64,000 bases of DNA, taken from NCBI GenBank assembly GCA_031551755.1, contig JAVBNE010000012.1, positions 62,001 through 126,000 on the forward strand, given 5' to 3'. Shown here one piece after another: positions 51,770 through 61,052 of the stretch. Position numbers and translations under genes: made by a program. The notes below the pieces were generated by a model that saw only the letters and a program-made list of their open reading frames with translations, made no database searches and had not been told where the DNA came from. The stretch's first letter is position 1. Each line of letters opens with the position of its first letter. The stretch is from JAVBMU01 sp031551755 (GTDB taxonomy: Bacteria > Actinomycetota > Actinomycetes > Actinomycetales > Cellulomonadaceae).

Positions 51770-54123
51770 CTCAGTGCCACCCTTCTGGCCGTGATCAGCA
51801 ATCCCCAGCCGATCAGGATGCCGATCACGATGACCGGCAGCGTTTTTTCCGTGGGTACTTCGAGGGCGAAGAACTCCCGGACGAAGGGGATCACCACGGC
51901 GAGCACCGCGGCACCGGCCAACGTCGCCAGCATCGCCCCGCGCCAACCGACCAGTGGCAGCGACTGTTCCCCGACCACCCAGAGCGCCACCCCGATGAGC
52001 ACGAGGGTCGACGCGGACCGGGCGTCGTCCAGCGGCACATGATTGCGCAGCCAGGCGTAGACGCAGAGGACGGTGATGCCGACTATCGCCCCGGCCGGGA
52101 TCGCCAGTCGCAGCACCCGGCCCAGGAAGCCCGGCTGGTACCGCTGGTCGTTGGGTGGTAGCGCCAGGAAGAACGCCGGGATGCCGATCGTGAGCGCCCC
52201 CACCAACGTCAGCTGACGGGGCAGCAGCGGGTAGGCCCACCCGGCCAGCACCACCGCCACCGCCAGGAACGCGGCGTAGGTCGTCTTGGTGAGGAACAGC
52301 CCGGCGACCCGCTCCATATTCGCCATCACCCGCCTGCCTTGACCGACCACGCCGGGCAGGGTCTCGAAACGGCCGTCCACGAGAACGATGCGAGCCACGG
52401 CCTTCGTCGCCGGGGCACCGTTGCCCATCGCGATGCCCAGGTCCGCGTCCTTGAGGGCCAGCGCGTCGTTCACGCCGTCGCCGGTCATCGCCACGGTGTG
52501 TCCACGCGATTGGAGCGCGTGCACGATCGCCCTCTTCTGCTCCGGCACCACGCGGCCGAAGACGTCATGTGAGTCGAGGATATCGGCGATCGCCGCTTGG
52601 TCGGTGGGCAGGTCGCGGGCGTCGTAGCCGACCAGCGGCCGGCCGCCCCCGCCCAAATCGACGCTGCGGGCGATCGCGGCCACCGTCTCCGGGTTGTCCC
52701 CCGAAATCACCTTGGCCTGGACCTGCTGGTCCCGGAAGTAACCGAGAGTCGCGGCCGCATCCGGCCGCACATGCTCGCCGAGGACGGCAACGAGCGCCGG
52801 TTCCAGGTTCTTGGCCAGGCCGGTTTCCAGGTTCGGCATCCCCTCAGGTGCACGCGCCAGCAGCAGCACCCGCGACCCCGTGCCGACTCGTTCCCGGACG
52901 GCGGTCAACGCCCGGGTGGCGGGTTCGTCGGAGCGGCCGGCGAGCAGGATTTCCGGAGCCCCGAAGACCCACGCGCCGGTCGCTGTCGCAAGCGCACTCC
53001 ACTTGCGCGCCGAGGAGAACGGCACCGTGTCGATGGCCGAGGCGGGGGTGACATCCCGCAAGCCCTCGGCGAGCGCCCGGGAGGTCGCGTTTCCCTCCGG
53101 ATCGGCCGCCATCGTCGCCAACGCCTCCCGGGCACCGGGCAGATCACCGAGCGGGAGGAGTTCGCCCAGGGCAACTGTTCCGTCGGTCAGCGTGCCGGTC
53201 TTGTCAAGGCACAGCACGTCGACCCGCGCCAGGATCTCCACCGCGGGCAGCTCCTGGACGAGTACCTGACGGCGAGCGAGCACCATGGCCGCGAGCGCGA
53301 AGTTCAATGAGGTGAGGAGCACCAACCCCTCCGGGATCATCCCGACCACACCGGCGACCGCGGCCACCACGGCCTCCCGCCAGGTCCCGTGGTGAATCGA
53401 CTCGGCCAGTCCGCCGGTGGCCCGCAGCTGACTCCACGCCAGCAGCAAGGCGATCGGAATGATGGCGAACGAGACCACACGCAGCACGGCGTTGACCCCC
53501 GCCCGCAGGTCGGAGTGCACCACGGAGAACTTCTTCGCCTCGGCGGTCAACCTGTTCGCATAGCCTTCTGCGCCCACCCGGAGTACTCGGCACAGCGCAC
53601 TACCGGCGACGACGGCCGACCCGGAGAGCACCTCGTCGCCGACTTGCTTGTGCACCGACCGGGATTCGCCGGTCAGCAGCGACTCGTCGACCTCCAGCCC
53701 GTCGACCTCCAGCACCTCGGCGTCGGCGGGCACCTGGTCGCCCAAAGTCAAGCGGTACAGGTCGTCGAGGACGACGTCGGCGATCGGCACTTCGCTGATC
53801 ACCCCGTCGCGCAACACCCGGGCGAAGGGGGCGCTGAGAATCGCAAGCCGGTCAAGGGTGCGCTTCGCGCGGTACTCGGTGGCGATCCCGATCACGGCGT
53901 TGACGACCATGACCCCACCGAAAACAGCATCCGGCCACCTTCCCGTGGTCAGCACGAGAACCATGGCCACGGTCAGGATGAGGTTGAAGAGCGTGAAGAC
54001 ATTCGCGCGCAGGATCGCGGTCAGGCTGCGGGAACTGCGGTCGATAGTGCGGTTCACACGGCCGTCGGCCACCCGTTCGGCGACTTCGGCAGCGGTCAGG
54101 CCGACGGTCGTTGTGGTCGTCAC
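51757..54123 (-). CDS. ctpE: CtpE-like P-type cation ATPase
   Basis: 788 aa from the GTG at 54123 (VTTTTTVGLTAAEVAERVADG, where homologues begin); an ATG at 54186 is the alternative. Order: TGES actuator motif (DESLLTGESRSVHK), IPEGLVLLTSLN in M4, CLDKTGTLTDGTVAL phosphorylation site, and MTGDGVNDALALKDADLGIA hinge. The distal helices contain TIGIPAFFLALPPN as in mycobacterial CtpE, which has been tied to Ca2+ uptake. It is shorter than the other P-type ATPase in this window and differs in M4. It leads a possible five-gene run ending in the lipid cluster. Confidence 0.86.
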   Translation of the reverse strand: MTTTTTVGLTAAEVAERVADGRVNRTIDRSSRSLTAILRANVFTLFNLILTVAMVLVLTTGRWPDAVFGGVMVVNAVIGIATEYRAKRTLDRLAILSAPFARVLRDGVISEVPIADVVLDDLYRLTLGDQVPADAEVLEVDGLEVDESLLTGESRSVHKQVGDEVLSGSAVVAGSALCRVLRVGAEGYANRLTAEAKKFSVVHSDLRAGVNAVLRVVSFAIIPIALLLAWSQLRATGGLAESIHHGTWREAVVAAVAGVVGMIPEGLVLLTSLNFALAAMVLARRQVLVQELPAVEILARVDVLCLDKTGTLTDGTVALGELLPLGDLPGAREALATMAADPEGNATSRALAEGLRDVTPASAIDTVPFSSARKWSALATATGAWVFGAPEILLAGRSDEPATRALTAVRERVGTGSRVLLLARAPEGMPNLETGLAKNLEPALVAVLGEHVRPDAAATLGYFRDQQVQAKVISGDNPETVAAIARSVDLGGGGRPLVGYDARDLPTDQAAIADILDSHDVFGRVVPEQKRAIVHALQSRGHTVAMTGDGVNDALALKDADLGIAMGNGAPATKAVARIVLVDGRFETLPGVVGQGRRVMANMERVAGLFLTKTTYAAFLAVAVVLAGWAYPLLPRQLTLVGALTIGIPAFFLALPPNDQRYQPGFLGRVLRLAIPAGAIVGITVLCVYAWLRNHVPLDDARSASTLVLIGVALWVVGEQSLPLVGWRGAMLATLAGAAVLAVVIPFVREFFALEVPTEKTLPVIVIGILIGWGLLITARRVALRWTR

Positions 54124-54290
54124 GCGGATAACACTGCCACGGCCCGGCGCCGGGTTGGTAACCCCGTCTTCCTCGGCGCGGTTCATCGACCGAGCCACCA
54201 GGGAACCGGTCGCGACGCGAGCCTCCCCACGGCACCGGCGCCTCGTGGCAGGATGAACGACGCGTCGGAGCACACGCCAAGGAGCCTGCG

Positions 54291-54713
54291 ATGAAAACCC
54301 CGGTCTACTTCTACTCCAGCAAATCTGGCATGGTCCGTCTATTTGCCGAGCGGTTGGACCGACCGGTTTTCGACCTCGCCAAGCGTGAGGTGCGGCAATC
54401 GGTACCCGACGGCCCCTGGGTGTTGCTGACCCCGTCGTACAAGACCGGAAATGAGAACAACGACACCATCCCCGAGGCCGTGCGCCGGTTCTTGCGGGAC
54501 GCCACGACACGTCGCCGCATGGTCGGTGTCATGGGGTCAGGAAACCGGAACTTCGGCAGCTACTACCAGGCGGCCTGCCGTCAGATCGCCAAGGCGTCCA
54601 ACCGGCCGGTGCTCTTCGAGTTCGAGTTGCAGGGCACCCCGTGGGATGTGGTGGAGGCGCAGCGCATCCTGACCGAACTCGACAGGCAGTTCGCGTTGAA
54701 GGCGAGCGCCTGA
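54291..54713 (+). CDS. nrdI: Ribonucleotide reductase flavodoxin NrdI
   Basis: 140 aa. The flavodoxin-like NrdI activates the manganese cofactor of class Ib ribonucleotide reductase. PVYFYSSKSGMVRLFAERL binds the FMN phosphate, and GSGNRNFGSYYQAA is the family signature. AAGGAG lies 7 nt before the ATG. nrdH, nrdE and nrdF, its usual partners, are not in the 10 kb to the right, so it is a detached gene or supports a distant enzyme. It is followed by 124 bp without a gene before the convergent dnaE2. Confidence 0.92.
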   Translation: MKTPVYFYSSKSGMVRLFAERLDRPVFDLAKREVRQSVPDGPWVLLTPSYKTGNENNDTIPEAVRRFLRDATTRRRMVGVMGSGNRNFGSYYQAACRQIAKASNRPVLFEFELQGTPWDVVEAQRILTELDRQFALKASA

Positions 54714-54837
54714 AAAGCTCGCGAAACGATGAACGACTCACGGTGAGGCAAGTGCCCGGCACCCGATCCACCCGAGCGCCCGAGTCACCAGTCCACCCAA
54801 CCCGCCCAAACGCTCAAGCGCTCAACGCCCCAAGCGT

Positions 54838-57800
54838 TCAGCGGAAGTCCCGGGAGGTCGTGGCCACCTGCAAGGACAGCGGGGCCACGTGTTCAGCCAC
54901 GAGGTTGGTGGCATCGTCCGCGCGTTCCAGACACCCGCGGATCACGAGGGCCGCGCTGGAGCGTGCCGTGACCCGGAACCGCCGCCACATTCCCGCGGAA
55001 CATACGACGTTCAAGATCCCGGTCTCGTCCTCCAATGACAAGAACGTCACCCCGTGGGCAGTGCCGGGACGCTGCCGGTGGGTGACGACCCCACCGACCG
55101 CGATCCGCCGACCGGGGCGAGTGACCGAGGCTGCCACTGCCTCCGCGACAGTCAGCACACCTTGCGCCCGCATACTGTCGCGCACGTATTCGGTCGGATA
55201 GGAATCGGGCGAGATGCCGGTTGCCCAGACATCCGCGACGGCCAGCTCCACAGGCGACATCCCCGGCAAGGTCGGAGAGCTGACGCCGACGCTCACCCCC
55301 GGCAAAGTGTCCGGCCCTTCCTGAGCCAGCGCCCCAGCCGCCCACAGTGCTTCGCGGCGGCTCACCTGGAGGGAGTCGGTCGCTCCGGCGGTCGCGAGTC
55401 CTTCGAGTTGGGCGGTGGTGAGGTCCACTCGCCGAACTAGATCCCGCAGATCGGTGAACTGCTCCCCCACCTCCCGGGCCGCGACGATCCGTTCGGCTAC
55501 GGCCGCTGCAACCCCCCGGACCGACGCCAGTCCCAGGCGCACCCCCAATGAGTGATCCGGTAACCGCTCGACGGTTGCCTGCACCTGGGAGGCGTTCACC
55601 TCCGGCCGCAGCACAGTGATCCCGTGCCGGCGCGCATCTGCGACCAGCGACTGCGGCGAGTAGAACCCCATCGGCTGGGCCGCGAGCAGCCCCGCATAGA
55701 ACGCAGCCGGATGGTGCACCTTGAGCCACGAGCTGGCGTAGACCAGGAACGCGAAGGAGTAGGCGTGCGATTCTGGGAAACCGAAGTCGGCGAATGCCTT
55801 GAGTTTGTCGAAAACCTGTTCACGGACCGGCGCGGGTACTCCGTTTGCGGCCATCCCGTCCATCAGCCGACCACGGAGCGCCTCCATCCGCTCGATCGAC
55901 CTCTTCGATCCCATCGCCCGGCGGAGCTGATCGGATTCGGCTGGGGTGAAGCCGGCGACGTCGATCGCCATCTGCATGAGTTGCTCTTGGAACAGCGGCA
56001 CACCGAGAGTGCGCTCGAGGGAGTTCTTCAGGAGTTCATGCGGATAGGTCACCTCTTCTCGGCCATGGCGACGGTTGATGTACGGGTGCACGGAGCCACC
56101 TTGGATCGGCCCGGGGCGGATGAGCGCGACCTCGACCACGATGTCGTAGAAACAGCGGGGTTTGAGTCGCGGGAGCGTGGCCATCTGCGCCCGGGATTCA
56201 ACTTGGAACACCCCGACTGTGTCCGCCGCGCAGAGCAGGTCGTAGACTGCCGGGTCCTCCTCGGGCAAGGTGTGCAACTCCAGGTGCACCCCCTCGTGTT
56301 CAGCGACCAGCCCGAAAGCGATCCGCAGTGCGGTGAGCATACCCAGTCCGAGCAGGTCGAATTTCACCAGTCCGGCATCGGCGCAGTCTTCCTTGTCCCA
56401 TTGCAGGACGGTGCGGCCTTCCATCCGCGCCCATTCGACCGGGCACACCTCGATGACGGGCCGGTCACACATCACCATGCCGCCGGAATGAATGCCCAGA
56501 TGCCGAGGCAACCGCAGCATGCGATCCGCCAGCTCCAGGACGGGCAACGGGATCTCCCCCTCCTGGCTCGCCGAAGCCGAGGATCGGGCAGGGGCGACAT
56601 CATGGCCATTATCGGATCGTTGAAGCCCGATCGAGGACTGTTGGAGCATGACCGGGTCCGGGTCGCGCGAACCCCACACAGCCGAACCTCGCGCATCCCT
56701 GATGGCGGCCTTGGTGATGACGCCACTCTTGGTGGGACGCCGCTCGTGAGCAGCCGGGCTGCCCGCCTCGGCGTCTCCCGGGTCGGTCCCGCTGCCTGGG
56801 GCATTCACGCCGCCCGGCCCACCTGGCAGGCTCGCACCGCCAGGTGGGCCAGGCGCCGGATCGGGTAACAGCGACCCCCACCGTTCGATCGATTTGCTCC
56901 AGGCGTCCTGTTGACCGACGTCGTAGCCGAGGGCGCGTGCCGCATCCCGGACTGCGGATTTGGGCCGATAGGAGATCACATTCGCGACCTGCGCGGCATG
57001 GCGACGGCCGAAGCGCTCGTAAACGTACTGGATGACTTCCTCACGACGGACGGATTCAATGTCGACATCGATATCCGGCGGACCGTCGCGCTCCGGGGCG
57101 AGGAACCGTTCGAAGAGCAGCCCGTGACGCACGGCATCGACCGCGGTGATGCCGAGGGCGTAGCAAACGGCGGAGTTGGCAGCCGACCCACGCCCCTGTG
57201 CCAGGATGCCCCGTTGACGGCAGAAGTCCACCAAGTCATAGACGATGAGGAAGTAACCCGGGAAACCGAGCTGCTCGATCACCCGCATCTCATGGTCGAT
57301 CTGCCGCCAGGCGCCCAGCACACGTTCGGCTGTGCGGGGTCCATACCGTTCCTCGCCGCCGCGTTCCACGAGCACCCGCAGCCAGGTGCGCTCGTCGTGC
57401 CCGTCCGGGACGGGATACGGCGGTAGCTGCGGGGCCACCAGTGAAAGATCGAACTGACATTCGGCCCCGAGTTCAGCAGCTGTGGCCACAGCTTGCGGAT
57501 GACGATGGTGCAGACGCGCCATCTCCACTGCCGAACGCAGGTGAGCGGCAGGAGCACCTGGAAGCCATCCATCCATGTCGTCGAGGGAGGACCGCGCCCG
57601 GATGGCCGCCAATGCATGGGCGAGATCGGCGTCCTGGGGGCGGGCGTAGTGGGCGGCGGTCGTCGCCACCAACGGGAGCCGGACCTCGGCGGCGAGCGTG
57701 GCCAGGGCCGCACAGAGGTCGGCATCGCGCGGGTCGCCATGATTGGTGATCTCGACGGCGACGTTCTCCCGGCCGAAGACGTCCATCAGCACCGTCAGTT

Positions 57801-58401
57801 CCCGGTGGGCGGCAGCCGGCCCTTGGGTGACCAGCGCACGCCGGACCGCGCCTTTGCGGCATCCGGTGAGCACCAGCCATTGCCCATCCGCTTGTGCACC
57901 GAGTTCCGCCAACCGGTATTCCGCGGCCCCTTTGGTACCGGCCGCCAGGTGCGCGGTCGCGATGGCGCTGGAGAGGCGTCGATAGCCCTGCGGGCCGCGG
58001 GCCAGCACGAGGAGGTGAGTTGCCCGAGGATCTGGGATACCGGTCGGCGGGTCCAGGACATCCGGTCCGACACTCGGCCCGGCAGCTGGCCGCCCGACAC
58101 TCGAACGCCCAGTACCCGAACTCCCGGCACCCGGTCTCCGACCCGGCCCGGCGCCGAATCCCGGACCAGGGGCTGTGGCCGGTGCAGGCAGATGCAGCTC
58201 CGCACCGAAAAGCGTCGGCAGCCCCACGGTGGCCGCCGCCTGCGCGAACCGGACCACCCCGTAGAGCCCGTCATGATCGGTCAACGCCAGTGCGTCCAGG
58301 CCCAGCCGGGCGCCCTCGGCGACCAGTTCCTCGGGGTGGCTTGAGCCGTCGAGGAAACTGAAGGCGGAATGGGTGTGCAGCTCGGCGTATCGCTCAGTCA
58401 T
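54838..58401 (-). CDS. dnaE2: Error-prone DNA polymerase DnaE2
   Basis: 1187 aa from the ATG at 58401. Replicative-type C-family polymerase used for mutagenic translesion synthesis with ImuA' and ImuB. PHP domain at the N-terminus (YAELHTHSAFSFLDGSSHPE), palm with catalytic acids (PPDIDVDIESVRREEVI and the later LVKFDLLGLGMLTALRIAFG), fingers (GVPLFQEQLMQMAI, KAFADFGFPESHAYSFAF) and an OB fold (GRRIAVGGVVTHRQ). Two low-complexity segments are inserted: about 57 residues in the PHP region (from about 67) and about 105 residues at about 510-614. It overlaps the imuB stop by 8 bp. Confidence 0.96.
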   Translation of the reverse strand: MTERYAELHTHSAFSFLDGSSHPEELVAEGARLGLDALALTDHDGLYGVVRFAQAAATVGLPTLFGAELHLPAPATAPGPGFGAGPGRRPGAGSSGTGRSSVGRPAAGPSVGPDVLDPPTGIPDPRATHLLVLARGPQGYRRLSSAIATAHLAAGTKGAAEYRLAELGAQADGQWLVLTGCRKGAVRRALVTQGPAAAHRELTVLMDVFGRENVAVEITNHGDPRDADLCAALATLAAEVRLPLVATTAAHYARPQDADLAHALAAIRARSSLDDMDGWLPGAPAAHLRSAVEMARLHHRHPQAVATAAELGAECQFDLSLVAPQLPPYPVPDGHDERTWLRVLVERGGEERYGPRTAERVLGAWRQIDHEMRVIEQLGFPGYFLIVYDLVDFCRQRGILAQGRGSAANSAVCYALGITAVDAVRHGLLFERFLAPERDGPPDIDVDIESVRREEVIQYVYERFGRRHAAQVANVISYRPKSAVRDAARALGYDVGQQDAWSKSIERWGSLLPDPAPGPPGGASLPGGPGGVNAPGSGTDPGDAEAGSPAAHERRPTKSGVITKAAIRDARGSAVWGSRDPDPVMLQQSSIGLQRSDNGHDVAPARSSASASQEGEIPLPVLELADRMLRLPRHLGIHSGGMVMCDRPVIEVCPVEWARMEGRTVLQWDKEDCADAGLVKFDLLGLGMLTALRIAFGLVAEHEGVHLELHTLPEEDPAVYDLLCAADTVGVFQVESRAQMATLPRLKPRCFYDIVVEVALIRPGPIQGGSVHPYINRRHGREEVTYPHELLKNSLERTLGVPLFQEQLMQMAIDVAGFTPAESDQLRRAMGSKRSIERMEALRGRLMDGMAANGVPAPVREQVFDKLKAFADFGFPESHAYSFAFLVYASSWLKVHHPAAFYAGLLAAQPMGFYSPQSLVADARRHGITVLRPEVNASQVQATVERLPDHSLGVRLGLASVRGVAAAVAERIVAAREVGEQFTDLRDLVRRVDLTTAQLEGLATAGATDSLQVSRREALWAAGALAQEGPDTLPGVSVGVSSPTLPGMSPVELAVADVWATGISPDSYPTEYVRDSMRAQGVLTVAEAVAASVTRPGRRIAVGGVVTHRQRPGTAHGVTFLSLEDETGILNVVCSAGMWRRFRVTARSSAALVIRGCLERADDATNLVAEHVAPLSLQVATTSRDFR

Positions 58402-59998
58402 AGACCCCCTCCACCGTCCAGCGGCCCTGCGTGCTGGCCAGCAGCAGGCCGGTGCCGTCGTCCAGGAGGACTTGCAGATAACCGCGTCGCTGCGGGGTCG
58501 GCCCCCACCACCTTTCAGCCAGCGGCCATGGCCCGGCCCAGTCCCGGACGAGATGGAACCCGGGCGGCCAATGCACACGGGCCGGGGGCGCGCTCATGGC
58601 CAGTCGAGCATCCAGGACCACTGTGCGCCCACGAACATCGACCACGTCGGCAGCTTGCGGCTCGGCCAGCACTGTGGCCGGCCGGGGTTTGGGCAGCTGC
58701 CCAGGCCACGGCAGATCGGGGTCGCGTTGAATCTGTTGCTCCTCCCCGAAGGGCGTCAGATGCACTTGATCCCGGACGTCCCGGCCCCCTTGGAGACGGG
58801 CCATGAGTACGGCATCGCCACCCAGCAGCCCTTGCACTCGGCCGAGCGCGCGGTGCGCCCGAACATCCTCACCGCTGGAGGCCCCCCACAGCCGCGGCTG
58901 CTCGGTGCCCCCGGGGACGACCTCTTCCGCAGCGAGCGCCAGCCGGACGAGCGGCGCCCCGGCAGGCACGGACAGCCCACCCGCCCCACCTTTCGATGCC
59001 AGCGAGGTCGCGGTCAGCCACCCTTCGAGCTGCCACCGCACCCGGTCGGTGAGCCGGGCCGGACTGAGCCCACCGATACCGTCGAGACGCCAATGGCGTT
59101 CGAGTTCACCACCCTCCGTGGTCCGTACGGTGATCCGTAACCGGCCCGCCGACAGGGAGCGGGCGATGAGCTGATCGTGCAGTTCCTCCGCGAGCCGACG
59201 AGCCGCGAAGGTCGCGACATCGACTCGTTCGGCCGGCGGGTCGAGGTCGGTCGCCACGGCGATGTCCGGCTCCACCCGCCGACGAGCGGGTGGGCGTAGG
59301 TCCTCTCCCCGCGCGAGCCGGTGCGCCCAGGCCCCGAGGTCGCCGAATCGAGCCATGATCATGTCGGCGGGCATGGCCACCAGATCCCCGAGGGAATGCA
59401 CCCCGAGCCGGCCCAGGAGGTGCACCAACTCCCGGACCGCGACCCCCGCCTGCGCGGTCGTGGCAGCGAAGACCAGCACACCGGTCGGCAACGGAGCCAG
59501 ATAAGCCGCGGCCGAACCCTCCACGACCCGGGATTCGCGGGCCGCCAGGATCGCCGCCAGGATGCCGTCCGCCACCCCGACCTGACATTCATGGCCGGTC
59601 CGCTCGGCCACTCGGACGACGAGCGCTTCGGCGAGCCGGGTATCCGATCCGTGGAAACGACTCGCCCCGGCCGCCGGTAACAACAACAACCCCGGCCGGG
59701 ATATCTCCAACCCGGAGACGACCGTTTCCGCCGCGAGCGCCACCGGCTCGAATTCGCGGGCATCGCGCGTGTCGTCGACGTCGAGCAGGACCAGCTCGGG
59801 GCAACACTCCCGAGCCCGCCGACGCCGCATCCCCCGGCGGACCCCCTGGGCGCGGGCCATCGCGGAGACATCGACGACCCGGCGGTTGTCGTGGGTGGCG
59901 GCAGGAGTATGCGCATCGAGGCCCTGCGCGGCCATGGCGGCCAGGACCGACCAATCCGGTATCCAGAGCGCGGCGGTGCGGGTGGGCAGCCGGGTCAT
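58394..59998 (-). CDS. imuB: Y-family polymerase-like ImuB
   Basis: 534 aa. Catalytically inactive Y-family relative that brings DnaE2 to the sliding clamp. The N-terminus RTAALWIPDWSVLAAMAAQG and RRVVDVSAMARAQGVRRGMR are Y-family, but the acidic metal residues of the polymerase site are largely missing. A clamp-binding motif of the QLPLWG type is seen as EQPRLWGASS near residue 363. The start is an ATG that overlaps the imuA' stop. Second gene of the three-gene SOS operon. Confidence 0.94.
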   Translation of the reverse strand: MTRLPTRTAALWIPDWSVLAAMAAQGLDAHTPAATHDNRRVVDVSAMARAQGVRRGMRRRRARECCPELVLLDVDDTRDAREFEPVALAAETVVSGLEISRPGLLLLPAAGASRFHGSDTRLAEALVVRVAERTGHECQVGVADGILAAILAARESRVVEGSAAAYLAPLPTGVLVFAATTAQAGVAVRELVHLLGRLGVHSLGDLVAMPADMIMARFGDLGAWAHRLARGEDLRPPARRRVEPDIAVATDLDPPAERVDVATFAARRLAEELHDQLIARSLSAGRLRITVRTTEGGELERHWRLDGIGGLSPARLTDRVRWQLEGWLTATSLASKGGAGGLSVPAGAPLVRLALAAEEVVPGGTEQPRLWGASSGEDVRAHRALGRVQGLLGGDAVLMARLQGGRDVRDQVHLTPFGEEQQIQRDPDLPWPGQLPKPRPATVLAEPQAADVVDVRGRTVVLDARLAMSAPPARVHWPPGFHLVRDWAGPWPLAERWWGPTPQRRGYLQVLLDDGTGLLLASTQGRWTVEGVYD

Positions 59999-60873
59999 CC
60001 GACGAGCCTGAGCGTAGGTTGCTTCGACTCCTGGCCGGTGAGCCGCGGACCGGGAACGTCGGCAAGAGGCGTGAGATACGGCAGGTCTTCCCCACCGAGC
60101 GGCAACTCAACCTCCAGGTGCTCCACTCGGGCCGCACTCGCTCTCCCGGTGCGTTCGATGAGCATGGTGCGCCGGCGCAGCCACCCCGCACCGCCGTCCG
60201 TCCCGGCCCACGACCCGGTGCGAGCAGTCAACGTCACCTGCGCTCCGGGCCAAGCCCCGGCGGACACGATCACGGCATCTCGTTCCCGCGCCCGGGCCAC
60301 CAACCTGCGACGGTCCGCATCCGATATAGCGGCGTCAGGACCGGCCAGAACGATATCGACCCCGTCAAGGAGCGCCCCCATGGCAGTGACGGCATCCGGG
60401 CCTGGCCGGGGCACGAAAGCCACCCGGTCAAGGTCCATCCCGGCATCGGCAGCAGCGAGAATACCGACTGCGGGGAACCCGATGACAGCCGTCCAGGCAC
60501 CCGCCTGGGAAGCAGCGGAAACCAGGGCGAGCAACAAACTCGTGGACCCGATGACGGCCACCGCAGCCCCTCGCCTCAGACCACCCGATGGCAGGAGACC
60601 GGCCAACTCGTCGCGCACCGGCAGAAGATGTGGGGAGTCGGCCGGACCCGGATGCGGTGTACCGCCGGTGGACGCGGACGCGCTCCGAGCCGGCGGGCAC
60701 ACGAGGGGGAACGGCGGTGCGGGGTGGATGGGTGGGACCGTGCGCGTCGGTCTGGGCGAATGCAGGGGCGGCAGCTCTCGCACCCCCACACTTCGTTCCG
60801 CTTGAGCGAGTACGGCGCGGGCCAGCATGGCCTTGTCCAGGAGACCGGAAGGTGGGTGGTCGACGACCGTCAT
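59995..60873 (-). CDS. imuA': SOS mutagenesis protein ImuA' (RecA/SulA-like)
   Basis: 292 aa from the ATG at 60873 behind GGGAGGCGAG. RecA-fold accessory protein of the mutasome: a helical start (MLARAVLAQAERSVGVRELP), a Pro/Ser-rich linker (to about 85), then the ATPase-like core LPSGGLRRGAAVAVIGSTSL, where the P-loop is degenerate (GSTSLLLAL), and VLAGPDAAISDADRRRLVAR. It interacts with ImuB in mycobacteria. An SOS box lies 47 bp upstream. Longer upstream readings run past the box and are rejected. Confidence 0.92.
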   Translation of the reverse strand: MTVVDHPPSGLLDKAMLARAVLAQAERSVGVRELPPLHSPRPTRTVPPIHPAPPFPLVCPPARSASASTGGTPHPGPADSPHLLPVRDELAGLLPSGGLRRGAAVAVIGSTSLLLALVSAASQAGAWTAVIGFPAVGILAAADAGMDLDRVAFVPRPGPDAVTAMGALLDGVDIVLAGPDAAISDADRRRLVARARERDAVIVSAGAWPGAQVTLTARTGSWAGTDGGAGWLRRRTMLIERTGRASAARVEHLEVELPLGGEDLPYLTPLADVPGPRLTGQESKQPTLRLVG

Positions 60874-60917
60874 CTCGCCTCCCGAGGTGTGCGCTGGCTG
60901 AACGAACCGTTCACTTA

Positions 60918-60935
60918 TTCGAACACTTGTTCGAA
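60918..60935 (-). promoter_or_regulatory. SOS box (LexA operator) of imuA'-imuB-dnaE2
   Basis: TTCGAACACTTGTTCGAA contains the actinobacterial consensus CGAAC-N4-GTTCG (60920-60933) with full symmetry extended two bases on each side. It should be repressed by LexA until DNA damage. It is the only perfect copy seen in the window. Confidence 0.9.
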
Positions 60936-61040
60936 CATCCAGTAGAACGCGGACTTGTGAGAGTGTCAACTCCTCGAAAACCGCCAGCGGAAACACCCCG
61001 GCGCACTGCCCACACACTGGCTCCCCCGGAGGTTCTTCAC

Positions 61041-61046
61041 CACAAT
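61041..61046 (+). promoter_or_regulatory. -10 box of the PEBP-like gene, leaderless layout
   Basis: CACAAT, 6 nt, then the ATG at 61053; the GGAGG further upstream is too far away to act as a ribosome binding site. Confidence 0.4.
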
Positions 61047-61052
61047 GGCGAC

